A stretch of DNA of 64,000 bases from Pseudomonas arsenicoxydans (GTDB lineage Bacteria; Pseudomonadota; Gammaproteobacteria; Pseudomonadales; Pseudomonadaceae). A program made the translations under genes and the position numbers. Location: NCBI RefSeq assembly GCF_900103875.1, contig NZ_LT629705.1:2613001-2677000 (forward strand). Reading direction: 5' to 3'. Below the pieces are notes generated by a model that made no database searches, was not told where the DNA came from, and saw only the letters and a list, made by a program, of their open reading frames with translations. This document shows, piece by piece, positions 18,388 to 28,003 of this stretch. Numbering within the stretch: position 1 is the first letter of the stretch; the number at the start of each line of letters is the position of its first letter.

Positions 18388-19365
18388 TCACTGAATCAGG
18401 CCGAACTCTTTGGCCAGCACTTTGTAGTCCGCGACCTGCTTCTTCACGTAGGTGTCCAGCTCTGGGCCGGTCATGGCGAACGGGAAGAGTTCGCGCTGAT
18501 CGCGCAACTTGGCAAAGTCTTCGGACGCCAGCAGCTTGTCGAAAGCGTTTTTCCACCAGGCGTAGTCTTCGTCGCTGACCTTTGGCCCGAGGTAGAAGCC
18601 GCGAACCACTGGCCAGACGATGTCATAGCCTTGTTCCTTGGCGGTCGGAATGTCTTTCATTTCCGGCTCGTCCAGGCGATTTTCGGCGAACACGGCCAGC
18701 AAGCGCATGTCGCCGCTCTGGATGTGCGGCATCGAGTCTGAGATGTCGGTACTGCCGACCTGGATGTGACCACCGAGCAGGGCAGTGGCGATTTCACCGC
18801 CGCCTTCGAGGGCGACGTAACGCAGATCTCGCGGGTTGATCCCGGCCGCCTTGGCGATCAGTGCGGTTTGCATCCAGTCCTGGCTGCCGACGGTGCCGCC
18901 GGAACCGATCACCACTTTGCTCGGATCTTTCTTCAGCGCCTGAACCAGATCGTCCAGGTTCTTGTAAGGCGAATCGCTTTTCACCGCGATGGCGCCATAG
19001 CTGGTACCGACGGCAGCCAGCCAGCGCACGTTGGTTTCATCGAAACGACCGAACTTGCCCTGGGCCAGGTTCAGCAGTGAACCGCTGGACCACGCCACCA
19101 GCGTGCCGGCGTCTGCCGGGCGCTGTGCAACCACCGCGTTGTACGCCACCGCGCCGACACCGCCGGGCATGTAGGTCACGCGCATCGGTTTGGTCAGCAG
19201 CTTTTCGTTTACCAGCGCGCTTTGCGCCAGTTTGCAGGTGAGGTCGAAACCGCCACCAGGCGAGGCCGGAGCGATACATTCAGGGCGTTTTGGCTCGGCC
19301 ATCAGTTGGCCGGCGAACAGCATGCAGCTGGCGGCGAGGGCGAAACGGCGCAGTGATCGATTCAT
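18388..19365 (-). CDS. tctC: tripartite tricarboxylate transporter, periplasmic binding protein
   Basis: I use the ATG at 19365 (MNRSLRRFALAAS), preceded by GGAGAC, since the 28 residues further upstream look non-coding. A signal peptide ends near LMAEP. The mature part is a Bug/TctC-type binding protein with the loop PASPGGGFDLTCKL and GGTVGSQDW. It captures tricarboxylates and delivers them to TctAB. Expression is probably controlled by the divergent TctD-TctE system. Confidence 0.93.
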   Translation of the reverse strand: MNRSLRRFALAASCMLFAGQLMAEPKRPECIAPASPGGGFDLTCKLAQSALVNEKLLTKPMRVTYMPGGVGAVAYNAVVAQRPADAGTLVAWSSGSLLNLAQGKFGRFDETNVRWLAAVGTSYGAIAVKSDSPYKNLDDLVQALKKDPSKVVIGSGGTVGSQDWMQTALIAKAAGINPRDLRYVALEGGGEIATALLGGHIQVGSTDISDSMPHIQSGDMRLLAVFAENRLDEPEMKDIPTAKEQGYDIVWPVVRGFYLGPKVSDEDYAWWKNAFDKLLASEDFAKLRDQRELFPFAMTGPELDTYVKKQVADYKVLAKEFGLIQ

Positions 19366-19544
19366 TGTTGTCTCCACGGGAGTTTTTGTTTTTGGGGATG
19401 TTTCAGATGCGGCGGTTTCGCGTCGTGCAGCCGGCAACGGCGCAGGCAAGCGTCAACGATGGGAATCGGGAGGAAGGGTGGGGCGGGTAGGTCTCAAGCG
19501 CGATGCGCGGCATGGTGCAGTACCTCTGTTTATTGTTCTTATTG

Positions 19545-19570
19545 GCGAAAACGCTTCAAGGCGTTTTTCG
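19545..19570. promoter_or_regulatory. inverted repeat in the tctC-tctD intergenic region
   Basis: Between the divergent tctC and tctD genes (19366-19769, no gene seen) lies the hairpin CGAAAACGC / GCGTTTTTCG with a six-base loop. A regulatory role is plausible because TctD must act on this region to control tctC, but I cannot tell an operator from an RNA hairpin by sequence alone. Confidence 0.4.
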
Positions 19571-19769
19571 GGAGCTACGTTCAAGCACGTTTTCAAACTA
19601 CGATTGGACGGTCTGCAGTCGAAACCCTCCGTGGGCCGACTCTAACGACCCAACCTTTCGCTAACCTTTCAGTGGACTTTCACTGTTTTGCGGCTTCACA
19701 GCAGCGGATGCGGCTGTAAACTCCGCGCCAAAGAATGGCGTCGAACATCCCTGAATGAGGTAAAGATCC

Positions 19770-20441
19770 ATGCGTGTTCTGCTCGTCGAAGACCATCTGC
19801 AGCTCGCCGAAAGTGTCGCCCAGGCGCTCAAGAGCACCGGGCTCACCGTGGATGTGCTGCACGATGGCGTGGCGGCCGACCTGGCTTTGGGCAGCGAGGA
19901 ATACGCCATGGCGATCCTTGATGTCGGCCTGCCGCGCATGGATGGTTTCGAAGTGCTGGCGCGCCTGCGGGCCCGGGGCAAGAACCTGCCGGTGTTGATG
20001 CTGACCGCTCGCAGCGACGTCAAGGATCGGGTGCACGGCTTGAACCTGGGCGCCGATGATTACCTGGCCAAACCGTTTGAGCTGACGGAGCTCGAAGCGC
20101 GGGTCAAAGCCTTGTTGCGCCGCAGTGTGCTCGGTGGCGAACGTCAGCAACGCTGTGGCGTGCTGGCGTACGATCTGGACACGCGACGCTTCACCCTCGG
20201 CGAAGAACTTCTGACCCTGACTTCACGCGAACAGGCCGTGCTCGAAGCATTGATCGCCCGGCCTGGTCGTGTAATGAGCAAAGAGCAACTGGCCTCTCAG
20301 GTGTTTGGTCTGGATGAAGAAGCCAGCCCCGATGCGATCGAAATCTACGTCCACCGCCTGCGCAAGAAACTCGACGGCCAGCCAGTCGCCATCGTGACTT
20401 TCCGCGGCCTCGGCTATTTGCTGGAAAGCCGCGATGCATAA
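19770..20441 (+). CDS. tctD: response regulator of the tricarboxylate uptake system
   Basis: The 223-residue OmpR-family protein has a receiver domain with the phosphoacceptor Asp in ILDVGLPRMDGFEV and the conserved Lys in YLAKPF, followed by a winged-helix DNA-binding domain (about 130-220). Its position next to the sensor TctE and opposite tctCBA identifies it as the regulator of the transporter. The gene overlaps tctE by eight bases. Confidence 0.93.
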   Translation: MRVLLVEDHLQLAESVAQALKSTGLTVDVLHDGVAADLALGSEEYAMAILDVGLPRMDGFEVLARLRARGKNLPVLMLTARSDVKDRVHGLNLGADDYLAKPFELTELEARVKALLRRSVLGGERQQRCGVLAYDLDTRRFTLGEELLTLTSREQAVLEALIARPGRVMSKEQLASQVFGLDEEASPDAIEIYVHRLRKKLDGQPVAIVTFRGLGYLLESRDA

Positions 20442-21822
20442 GCCCAGCAGCCTGCGCTGGCGGTTGTTGTGGAACCTGGCGCTGTTGTTGGTGGTGTTAA
20501 TGCTGGCCAGCGGTTTGAGCGCGTACTGGAATGGTCGCGAAGCCGCGGACACCGCCTATGACCGGACGTTGCTGGCGTCGGCGCGGACCATTGCCGCCGG
20601 CGTGTCCCAGCGCGACGGCAGCCTCAGTGCCGACGTGCCTTACGTGGCCCTCGACACCTTCGCTTACGACAGCGCCGGGCGGATTTTCTACCTGGTCAAC
20701 GACATCAATCAGAAGTTGATTTCCGGTTACGAAAACCTGCCGCCGCCGCCGCCGGGAACCCCGCGCACCGATGACTATCCCGCACTGGCGCGTTTCTACA
20801 ACGCCAAGTACCGGGGGCAGAACGTGCGTGTGGTGAGCTTGCTCAAGCCGGTAAGCGAGCCGAACATGAATGGCATGGCTGAAATACGCGTGGCCGAAAC
20901 CGACGAAGCCAGGGTGGCGATGGCCCGCAGCCTGGCCGCCGACACGCTGCTGCGTCTGGGCATGTTGGCCATCGGTGCTTTATTGATGGTGTGGTTTGCG
21001 GTCAGTGCGGCGTTGCGTCCACTGGAACGCTTGCGCACGGCGGTGGAAGAGCGCCAGCCGGACGATCTGCGGCCGTTACCACTGGTGGAAGTGCAACACG
21101 AGTTATGGCCGCTGGTGCGGGCCCTCAATCACTTTACCGAACGCCTGCGTGGGCAATTCGAGCGACAGGCGCAGTTCATCGCCGATGCCGCCCATGAATT
21201 GCGCACGCCATTGGCCGCTCTGAAGGCGCGACTTGAGCTTGGTTTGCGCTCGAATGAACCCGATACCTGGCGCAGCACCTTGGAAACCGCAGCCCAAGGC
21301 ACTGACCGTCTGACGCATTTGGCCAATCAATTGCTCTCGTTGGCACGGGTAGAAAACGGTGCCCGGGCGATTGCCGAGGGCGGGGCGCAATTGCTGGACC
21401 TGAGTCAGTTGGCTCGAGAGCTGGGCATGGCGATGGCGCCATTGGCTCACGCGCGCGGCGTGGCTCTGGCGCTGGAGGCGGATGAGCCGGTGTGGATGCG
21501 CGGGGAGCCGACGCTGTTGAACGAACTGCTGAGCAATCTGGTGGACAATGCGCTGGCGCATACACCGCCGGGTGGCAATGTGATTCTGCGGGTTACGGCA
21601 CCAGCGGTGCTGGAGGTCGAGGATGACGGACCAGGCATTCCCATTGATGAGCGGGATCGCGTGTTCGAGCGCTTTTACCGGCGAAATCAGCAGGTGGCCG
21701 GCTCGGGGTTGGGCTTGGCAATTGTCGGTGAGATTTGTCGCGCACACCTGGCGCAAATCAGTCTGCACGATGGCGAATCGACGGGTTTGAAAGTTCGGGT
21801 GAGTTTTATTGCGGGAGAGTGA
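20434..21822 (+). CDS. tctE: sensor histidine kinase of the tricarboxylate uptake system
   Basis: The 462-residue protein has two membrane segments (near residues 10-32 and 165-185), a periplasmic sensor between them, a HAMP-like linker, the H-box AAHELRTPLAALKARLEL, the N-box LLSNLVDNALAHTPPGG and the G-boxes DDGPGIP and GSGLGLAI. It phosphorylates TctD, presumably on sensing citrate or a similar acid outside the cell. Confidence 0.93.
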   Translation: MHKPSSLRWRLLWNLALLLVVLMLASGLSAYWNGREAADTAYDRTLLASARTIAAGVSQRDGSLSADVPYVALDTFAYDSAGRIFYLVNDINQKLISGYENLPPPPPGTPRTDDYPALARFYNAKYRGQNVRVVSLLKPVSEPNMNGMAEIRVAETDEARVAMARSLAADTLLRLGMLAIGALLMVWFAVSAALRPLERLRTAVEERQPDDLRPLPLVEVQHELWPLVRALNHFTERLRGQFERQAQFIADAAHELRTPLAALKARLELGLRSNEPDTWRSTLETAAQGTDRLTHLANQLLSLARVENGARAIAEGGAQLLDLSQLARELGMAMAPLAHARGVALALEADEPVWMRGEPTLLNELLSNLVDNALAHTPPGGNVILRVTAPAVLEVEDDGPGIPIDERDRVFERFYRRNQQVAGSGLGLAIVGEICRAHLAQISLHDGESTGLKVRVSFIAGE

Positions 21823-21858
21823 TGGCGCCCTTAATGGCCCCATCGCAAGCAGTCCCGA

Positions 21859-22680
21859 CTAGTAAAACATCGACCGCGACTCTTCCAGGCTCCGGCACAT
21901 TGACTCGTTCTGCGGATCGATCCCCAATTTCTTGAAGGCTGGCACGCTGAACGCATCGATGCGAGCGATGGGATGGTCGGTGTCTTTATGGCAATACAGG
22001 CTTGCAACCTGGACCAGATCGACATAATCGATCCGTTCGGACTCGCGTTTGAAATCCAGATACAGGCCCGGCAGTTGCACCAACATTTCCGGGAATTCCC
22101 AGACCCTGAGCAGTTTGTCGCCGATCAGCGGATGAATCTGGTCAATCACATGGTTGAGGCTGACCGGGTCCGACAGCAATTCATAATGGTCTTCGGCGTA
22201 GGTCAGGATCGGCAATACGCCGATCTGATGCACCAGCCCGCCGAGCGCCGCCTGATCAGGTTTGAGTTGTGTGTATCGGCGGCACAGCGCGTAGCTGATA
22301 CCGGCGATTTCCAGGCTTTTGCGCCAGACATCGCGCATTTTCTGCTCAACCACTTCGGATCGGGCATGGAAAATCTGCTCCATCACCAGACCGATCGCCA
22401 GATTGCTGCTGTAGTTAACGCCTAGACGCGTGATTGCCGTGTGCAGGTCAGTCACTTCTTGAGTCGCGCGCAGCAGTGGGCTATTGACCACTTTGATCAG
22501 GCGCGCAGACAGCGCGGTATCGCGACCGATCACTTTGCTCAGGGTACTGACACTGACTTCCGGGTCTTCGGCAGCCTTGCGAATCTGCAGGGCCACTTCC
22601 GGTAAAGTTGGCAGAACCAGGTCATCGTTATCGATGGCCTCAACCAAATCCTGTTGGACCTTATCCGCCAGCTCGCTCAT
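21859..22680 (-). CDS. HDOD domain protein
   Basis: The 273-residue protein has the HDOD fold from about residue 20 on (LPTLPEVALQIRKAAEDPEVS and LSKVIGRDTALSARLIKVVNS). Metal ligands of true HD phosphohydrolases are not conserved in this class, which acts in signalling. The gene lies 35 bases downstream of ygfZ on the same strand, so the two are probably cotranscribed. The specific pathway is unknown. Confidence 0.85.
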   Translation of the reverse strand: MSELADKVQQDLVEAIDNDDLVLPTLPEVALQIRKAAEDPEVSVSTLSKVIGRDTALSARLIKVVNSPLLRATQEVTDLHTAITRLGVNYSSNLAIGLVMEQIFHARSEVVEQKMRDVWRKSLEIAGISYALCRRYTQLKPDQAALGGLVHQIGVLPILTYAEDHYELLSDPVSLNHVIDQIHPLIGDKLLRVWEFPEMLVQLPGLYLDFKRESERIDYVDLVQVASLYCHKDTDHPIARIDAFSVPAFKKLGIDPQNESMCRSLEESRSMFY

Positions 22681-22715
22681 CTATTTTCTCTAGGGTGTTG
22701 CAACAAGTGCTGCAG

Positions 22716-23657
22716 TTAGCGCTGGATTTCGCGATCGCGATCCAGTTGATAAGGCAGGTCAAGCAGGTACAGGGCAGGCCCTTCGAGCGCGCCCAGATGA
22801 ATATCGCCACCTTCAGCTGCTTCGGCTTGCAGCACCGCCAGAAGTTCAATGTTTTGCGGGCCATTGGCAGCCAGCACCACTTCGCCAATGGAACTACCGT
22901 GGGTTGGTGAAAATAGTTGCGTGCCAGGCTCAGGCAATTCGCTGGCATCCAGTGTCAGGCGATACAGGCGGCGCTTGAGTTTGCCCAGGTACTGCATGCG
23001 CGCAACGATTTCCTGACCGGTGTAGCAGCCTTTCTTGAAGCTGACGCCACCGACGGCTTGCAGGTTGAGCATTTGCGGGATAAACAGCTCACGGGTACTC
23101 GGCATGACCTGGCCGATCCCTGCGCGGATCTGGCCCAGCAGCCATTGATTCAGACTGCCTTCGGCCAGCTGTGCGGACAACTTGCCCTTGATCGCATCGG
23201 CTTGATCGGCGGCAACCCACAGTTCGGCGCGTTCCGGCGAGACTCGAATGGCGATCAGGCCGTCATTGCGCACGACGCTGTCGGTGTCGGCCGGCAGCTC
23301 AAGTCCCAGGCTGATCAGCGCGGCGTCTGCATGCTCAAGGCCGAAGCGGACCCAGGCAGCGCTTTCATCCGTCAACTTGGACTTGGAGAACACGGCGTAC
23401 TTTTTCAGGTCCGCCAGCTGCGGCTCCAGCAGCTCGGTGGCCATGGCCATCAGCACGCCGTCACCTTCGAGCAGGATGCGGAAACTGGACTGCATGCGCC
23501 CTTTTTGCGTGCAGCGAGCGCCTAGACTGGCTTGGGTATCGCTCAGGTAATTGAGGTTGCAGGTCAGTTGGCCTTGCAGGAATTTGCTCGCATCCGCGCC
23601 GCGGACGGCAAGAACGCCTTCATGAGACAGGGTGCAGAAAAAAGCAGAATCGGCCAT
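22716..23657 (-). CDS. ygfZ: folate-binding protein for Fe-S cluster repair
   Basis: The 313-residue protein has the YgfZ signature KGCYTGQEIVARMQYLG, with its essential Cys, and the GcvT-like folate-binding fold. It helps maintain certain Fe-S enzymes. The divergent neighbour is sdhE, which matches its usual genome context. Confidence 0.94.
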   Translation of the reverse strand: MADSAFFCTLSHEGVLAVRGADASKFLQGQLTCNLNYLSDTQASLGARCTQKGRMQSSFRILLEGDGVLMAMATELLEPQLADLKKYAVFSKSKLTDESAAWVRFGLEHADAALISLGLELPADTDSVVRNDGLIAIRVSPERAELWVAADQADAIKGKLSAQLAEGSLNQWLLGQIRAGIGQVMPSTRELFIPQMLNLQAVGGVSFKKGCYTGQEIVARMQYLGKLKRRLYRLTLDASELPEPGTQLFSPTHGSSIGEVVLAANGPQNIELLAVLQAEAAEGGDIHLGALEGPALYLLDLPYQLDRDREIQR

Positions 23658-23806
23658 GGGTCATCGCAGGGTAAAGAGTCTGGGGGACATCATAAGGGGG
23701 CGCTCTTGAAATGGGTAGTTCACAAAGGCTTGAACATGCCCGACCAAAGCCGGCTGTTCGAGCGTGCCCGGGGCTGTATACTTGCCGCCTATTTGAGGAG
23801 CGCTCC

Positions 23807-24061
23807 ATGGTCGAAGATGTTGAACTGAATCGCCTCTACTGGCACAGCCGCCGCGGCATGCTTGAGCTTGACGTGTTGCTGGTGCCGTTCGTGAAAGAGG
23901 TCTACCCGCACCTCAATGACGTCGACCGCGATTGCTACCGCAAGCTGCTCGAATGCGAAGATCAGGACATGTTCGGCTGGTTCATGGAACGCGCCGAGTC
24001 CGAAGATCCGGAGCTTCAGCGCATGGTTCGCATGATCCTGGATCGTGTCCAGCCCAAGTAA
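23807..24061 (+). CDS. sdhE: FAD assembly factor of succinate dehydrogenase
   Basis: The 84-residue protein has the family motif RRGMLELD, which contacts SdhA during covalent flavinylation. A GAGGAG site precedes the ATG at 23807. Its stop overlaps the ygfX start, the usual arrangement with the small membrane protein gene. Confidence 0.93.
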   Translation: MVEDVELNRLYWHSRRGMLELDVLLVPFVKEVYPHLNDVDRDCYRKLLECEDQDMFGWFMERAESEDPELQRMVRMILDRVQPK

Positions 24062-24497
24062 CGCGTTCGAATGCCGCTGGCATGCCTCACGGCAATTGCT
24101 GGCGGCTTATGTCTTGGCCCAGCTGTTCGCGCTGGGTTCGCTGTTTCTTCTTTCGATACCCGTCTGGGTCAGTTTGCCTGCCTTCGCGCTGTGCCTGGCG
24201 CATGGCAGCTGGCTGCTGCCGCGACAAATTCTGCTGACACATCCGCAAGCATTCCGCGGTTTGCGTCGCGATGCCGATGGCTGGCAATTGTGGAATCAGG
24301 TGGCGGGCTGGCAGTCCGTGCAACTGCGACCGGACAGCCTGGCATTGCCATTGATGGTGGTCCTGCGATTTCGTCTGCGAGGCGAACGCCGCGTCAGGTC
24401 ACTCTGCGTCCCCCATGACTCGCAGGCGGCGGATGTCCATCGCCGCCTGCGGGTCCGACTCAAGTTCAGTCGACGTAGGTGGGCGGCACCAGAATAG
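24045..24497 (+). CDS. ygfX: YgfX-type membrane protein (CptA family)
   Basis: The 150-residue protein has an N-terminal hydrophobic region with two membrane helices ([20 protein letters not shown] and [13 protein letters not shown]) and a basic cytoplasmic tail. It fits the YgfX family that is cotranslated with SdhE; E. coli YgfX was first described as a toxin affecting cytoskeletal proteins. Its 3' end overlaps the displaced native end of nadB on the opposite strand, which shows that ygfX and nadB were convergent neighbours before insertion of the element. Confidence 0.8.
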   Translation: MSSPSNAFECRWHASRQLLAAYVLAQLFALGSLFLLSIPVWVSLPAFALCLAHGSWLLPRQILLTHPQAFRGLRRDADGWQLWNQVAGWQSVQLRPDSLALPLMVVLRFRLRGERRVRSLCVPHDSQAADVHRRLRVRLKFSRRRWAAPE

Positions 24498-24658
24498 TGT
24501 CCAGGGCGACGGGCAGCATGTTCGGGTAGTCGAGGGTGTAATGCAGGCCGCGGCTTTCCTTGCGTTCCATCGCTGACTGGATCATGAGCTCGGCGACCTG
24601 GGCCAGGTTGCGTAACTCGATCAGATCGCGACTGACCTTATAGTTGCTGTAGAACTCG
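24466..24658 (-). pseudogene. nadB: displaced native 3' end of nadB
   Basis: The minus strand encodes the last 63 residues of L-aspartate oxidase, beginning [20 protein letters not shown] and ending with a stop at 24466. It has no start and is cut off from the rest of nadB, which continues 6.5 kb away at 31183. It differs from the copy now fused to nadB at several residues and at the last 12 or so positions. It is the original chromosomal end, left behind when the element recombined into the gene. Confidence 0.92.
24641..24658. repeat. attachment site, left copy
   Basis: The 18-base sequence TAGTTGCTGTAGAACTCG is repeated exactly at 31165-31182, and the bases on either side differ. It lies within nadB coding sequence at about codons 475-481 (the EFYSNY region). 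It marks the recombination core used by the tyrosine integrase. Confidence 0.9.
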
Positions 24659-24700
24659 ACTCTATGAGGCTAAACCCAATGGATACAGGGGTTTCAGCCG

Positions 24701-26128
24701 ATGACCATCAACCAACGCTCCCAAACTGGGACAAACCTGTTACAAACTGCCCTCGCCAAGCCGTACCACTATCGCCGGTCTGGTCGCTATTACCTTCGCC
24801 TTCGACCTAAAGGCACCGCTACGGGCTTCTTCACGCTTTCACTGAGAACCACCGACAAGGCCACCGCAATGACGCTCTCTAAGGACATCATCAAGACACT
24901 CGCCCGATTCCACCTCGACCAGCCTGAGGCTACGTGGGATGACCTCAAGGAAGCCCTGAAGGTGATCGCTGAGGAAGCCTTGTCGATGAGCCATAGCGAT
25001 GAAACGCGGAGCCTGTACATGGAGGTCTACGACCAGATGTGCAATGACCTTGCTGAGGCTGCCTCCGTTAAGGGCTTCAATAAGGACCAGCATCGGGCCG
25101 TAGGGATGGGGCAACGGGTTCTCAGGGCTGCTCAGGAGAGACTTGAGGGTCGCCCATCGGAACTCGTGGGGCTCGTTGAGGAGCTGTCTTGTAGCACGCC
25201 AGTGCCCCTGTCTCCGTCCCTATCTGTATTACCAATTCAGCCTTTGACCTTCAAGACTCTCTCAGGGCTCTACATGGACGAACTCAAGGACAACGTCGAG
25301 GCCAGCACCATGCGGGACGTAACGTCCACCTGTAAGGTTATTGCTGAGATTCTCGGTGACTTGGACATGAAGACCCACACGCGGGAGCACATGAAGAACC
25401 TCAGGGACAAACTCCTTGAGGATCGCAAGCCGTCCACCGTGAAGAAGATCTTGACCCGACTGTCTACTGTCATGAATTGGGCTGTGAATAACGATTACAT
25501 CCCAAGGGCACTGACAGATGATCTGAAGCCATCCAAGGGCACTGATAGCGCCCGTGAGGCGTTCTCTCAGGATCAAGTCAAGGCCCTGATGGCTCACGCT
25601 AAGGCCCTCCCAGTAGACTCATGGCAGCGCTGGGCATTGTCCCTTGGGGTAATCGCTGGGACCCGTATCGAGGAGCTTCGACAGTTGACCAAGGCTGACG
25701 TTAAGCAGGTCGCTGGTGTCTGGGTCATCGACATCAACAGGAACGATGGCAAGACAGCCAAGACCAAGAGCGCTTTGAGGGTCATCCCGTTGACCGATGG
25801 GGCCTATGGGTTTGACCTTCAGGCGTTCCTTGAGTTTGTCCCTGAGAAGGCTGACAGCCGTTTGTTCGCGCTGGGTGGTGGTCAGTTCTCTGCGTTACTA
25901 AATGGTGCCCTTCGAGATGTCCTGAGCCTAAAGGCCGACCGAACCCAGACCTTCCACTCGCTACGTCATTCGCTGGCGGGCGCCTTGAAGACCGCTGAGA
26001 TTCCTGTGGGGACCGCTGAGTCCATCTTGGGGCACGCTTCGGGGTCGATCAGCTACGACCTGTACGGGGCTGGCGCGTCTGTGGAGATTGGCCGTATGGC
26101 CGAGGCGCTGAAGACCGCCTTACTCTGA
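24701..26128 (+). CDS. tyrosine recombinase (integrase) of element 1
   Basis: The 475-residue protein has a C-terminal catalytic domain with the first Arg in AGTRIEELRQL, the HSLRHSLAG box, the His of ILGHASG and the catalytic Tyr in SYDLYG. The N-terminal part is a phage-integrase SAM-like and arm-binding region starting with RRSGRYYLRLRPKG. It sits 43 bases inside the left attachment site, facing inward. It should insert the element into nadB. Its codon use and base composition differ from flanking genes. No excisionase is recognisable, although a small regulator here could act as one. Confidence 0.93.
   Translation: MTINQRSQTGTNLLQTALAKPYHYRRSGRYYLRLRPKGTATGFFTLSLRTTDKATAMTLSKDIIKTLARFHLDQPEATWDDLKEALKVIAEEALSMSHSDETRSLYMEVYDQMCNDLAEAASVKGFNKDQHRAVGMGQRVLRAAQERLEGRPSELVGLVEELSCSTPVPLSPSLSVLPIQPLTFKTLSGLYMDELKDNVEASTMRDVTSTCKVIAEILGDLDMKTHTREHMKNLRDKLLEDRKPSTVKKILTRLSTVMNWAVNNDYIPRALTDDLKPSKGTDSAREAFSQDQVKALMAHAKALPVDSWQRWALSLGVIAGTRIEELRQLTKADVKQVAGVWVIDINRNDGKTAKTKSALRVIPLTDGAYGFDLQAFLEFVPEKADSRLFALGGGQFSALLNGALRDVLSLKADRTQTFHSLRHSLAGALKTAEIPVGTAESILGHASGSISYDLYGAGASVEIGRMAEALKTALL
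24726..24746. repeat. end-proximal repeat, possible integrase arm site (left)
   Basis: The motifs CTGGGACAAA and AAACCTGTTACAAA overlap here and both occur again at 30927-30958 near the right end of the element. Direct repeats near both ends of an integrated element are often arm-type sites for the integrase. Here the left copy lies inside the first codons of the integrase gene, so autoregulation is also possible. Confidence 0.5.
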
Positions 26129-26181
26129 GGTTATGAAGGGTCTGCCGCTTGCGGTGGACCTGCTTTGAAAAGCGTAATTTC

Positions 26182-26757
26182 ATGGGCATCGAGCTGGATG
26201 TCCTCGTGGGTCACCCTGAGCACGAGCTGATCTTTGTGGGCATCCAAGTGGCTAAAGCCGCTGGTCTGCGTGACTACTCGGGTAGCGTTATGGCCTACCG
26301 CCAATCCAAGGTAGGCAAGGATGGCCCCCGCTTCACCATTGCGAGCTTCATGGAAGAAAGTTCCATCAAGGTCCCTGAGGACTACCGGGGCCAGCGTCTA
26401 CGGTCCACTACGGCAATGATGACTGAGCCTCAGACATACCAGATGCTCCTTAGAGGCAACTCACCAGCCTCTGAGCCCTTCCGCAAGTGGGTCACAGAGG
26501 AAGTCCTCCCGACCATCCGCAAGACCGGCTCTTACAAGGCTGAGGAGTCCACCAACCCTATCGCACTGGGTCTCATGGATGAACTCAAGGCCCTTCGGGC
26601 TGACTTTGCGGAACTCAAGCTGCTGATCCAAGCGATGCCCACTCAGGGCGCTCCTGTGGTCACCGTCAAGAGCCCTTACGAGGGCGTCACCAAGGGCACG
26701 GTCTGGTATCACAAGGACCTCCAAGCGATCCGCAAGGCTGGCGACACGCTGAAATAA
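26182..26757 (+). CDS. Bro-N domain protein (phage antirepressor type)
   Basis: From the ATG at 26182 the protein is 191 residues. The first 120 show the Bro-N pattern, including the segment LLRGNSPASEPFRKWVTEEV followed by LPTIRKTGSY. The C-terminal part (NPIALGLMDELKALRADFAE) is helical and could make dimers, and no Phage ANT domain is clear. Bro-N proteins bind DNA and often regulate phage or satellite lysogeny. The start has a weak ribosome site, so an upstream start at 26149 cannot be excluded. Confidence 0.82.
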   Translation: MGIELDVLVGHPEHELIFVGIQVAKAAGLRDYSGSVMAYRQSKVGKDGPRFTIASFMEESSIKVPEDYRGQRLRSTTAMMTEPQTYQMLLRGNSPASEPFRKWVTEEVLPTIRKTGSYKAEESTNPIALGLMDELKALRADFAELKLLIQAMPTQGAPVVTVKSPYEGVTKGTVWYHKDLQAIRKAGDTLK

Positions 26758-26904
26758 GGCGTTCCTACGTCGATTCTGAGTAACTCGCTGGGTCCTCGCC
26801 TTGCTGCCTTCACGTAGCGTCGTGGTGCTGAAGGCTGTTCCTGGCTGAATCTGTGACGAATCCCTGAGATGCCCCGTGTTTGCTGGTCGAAAGTCCGTTG
26901 TCGT

Positions 26905-26927
26905 TAAAAACCCTCACTGTTGCGACC
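26905..26927 (+). promoter_or_regulatory. T7-like (gh-1 class) phage RNA polymerase promoter candidate 1
   Basis: The sequence TAAAAACCCTCACTGTTG matches the conserved first 14 bases and most of the next four of the promoter consensus that I recall for Pseudomonas phage gh-1. It lies 24 bases before the ATG of the AT-hook gene, on the correct strand. A second near-copy lies at 28004. E. coli-type -10 and -35 boxes are not obvious here. No single-subunit RNA polymerase is encoded in the window, so the polymerase would have to come from a helper phage. Confidence 0.65.
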
Positions 26928-26950
26928 ACACACAACTTTGAGGAGATCCA

Positions 26951-27487
26951 ATGACCAGTTACAACCCTGCTCAACACGAAGCCATCACCACCGCCGTAGC
27001 CGAGACCCCCAAGCGTGGCCGAGGCCGACCGACCAAGATCATCAACAACCTGTTCCAAGGCTTCATAGGACCACACACGTACTGGGGTCAATACCCCAAA
27101 TTCGCTATGGACATCCTTGCGGGCATCGCTCGGCTTGACTGGCATGACCGTGCTATCGGCGTAGGCGGCTCATCTAAACCGTTGTCCGTTAAGCGCCTCG
27201 TTGCGATCCTCTCGGAACTTGAAGTCGTCTCTGCGGCCACCGTCATGACCCAATACAGGTTGGGTCTTCGACAAGCGCAGCGATACGTGAAGGCCATTGA
27301 ATTGGCAATGCCGTACCTCCTTAAGAGCCGACCCGATGGCCTGAGCTACGAGATGTGTTATGGCTTCTTGAGGGACTCGACCCGGCCTAACGACTGGGAG
27401 GACCAACTTGAGCCACCGAGCCCAGAAGTCCTCGCAAAGCTGCACCACGACCTGAGAACACTGGGTGCTGAAAGCGCCTCTGATTAA
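26951..27487 (+). CDS. AT-hook protein of element 1
   Basis: The 178-residue protein contains an AT-hook-like stretch (KRGRGRPTK, residues about 22-30) and a possible helix-turn-helix near LVAILSELEVVSAATVMTQY. I do not recognise the family. It starts directly downstream of the first T7-class promoter candidate with the ribosome site GAGGAG, so it may be an early effector made when a helper phage infects. A role in controlling helper or element DNA is an inference. Confidence 0.7.
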   Translation: MTSYNPAQHEAITTAVAETPKRGRGRPTKIINNLFQGFIGPHTYWGQYPKFAMDILAGIARLDWHDRAIGVGGSSKPLSVKRLVAILSELEVVSAATVMTQYRLGLRQAQRYVKAIELAMPYLLKSRPDGLSYEMCYGFLRDSTRPNDWEDQLEPPSPEVLAKLHHDLRTLGAESASD

Positions 27488-27650
27488 ATGCCGCATACTA
27501 TTAAAGAACTCAACGAGCCCTGAAGGACCAACGGAATCGACCAGATAACAGAACGCTTATCGACCATTCTCAATGAGGAGATGAATTTTGATTTTATTAA
27601 TCATCTTCCCTTCAAGGGCTTCTTAAAGAACAACTTCAAGGAGAACTCTC

Positions 27651-27983
27651 ATGACCAACTCCATCACCTGCCCAGCAAGCTCACAGCTCTCTGAGATCGA
27701 CCTCGACACCTTGTCTCTGATCTTCACCAAACCTTTACGAGGTCAGCTCATGGGTCTACGGAACATCCTGAGTTCTCGCAACGCCTCCTTTAGAACCTAC
27801 GAGGCTGGGACGGTCACCTTCGACATGGACGCCATGCTTCGTGAAGTGTCCTTTAAGTGCTCCTCGATGGCTGCTCAGAAGCTCTCGGAATTGGTCGCCA
27901 AGGGTCTCTGCCTTCAGGCCATCGCTTCGACCCCGTTGAGCATTCCCTTGACGGGAACTGAGCGAATCGCACTCAGGACTTGA
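27651..27983 (+). CDS. hypothetical protein of element 1
   Basis: This 110-residue protein starts after CAAGGAGAAC and has no recognisable domain. It is mostly helical with no signal or membrane segment. It ends 20 bases before the second T7-class promoter candidate. A shorter ORF of 37 codons (27581-27694) overlaps its start, but its ribosome site is too close to the ATG to be convincing. A short palindrome-free gap of about 160 bases precedes the gene. Confidence 0.6.
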   Translation: MTNSITCPASSQLSEIDLDTLSLIFTKPLRGQLMGLRNILSSRNASFRTYEAGTVTFDMDAMLREVSFKCSSMAAQKLSELVAKGLCLQAIASTPLSIPLTGTERIALRT

Positions 27984-28003
27984 AGGTTCCGTCAAGGGAC
28001 GTT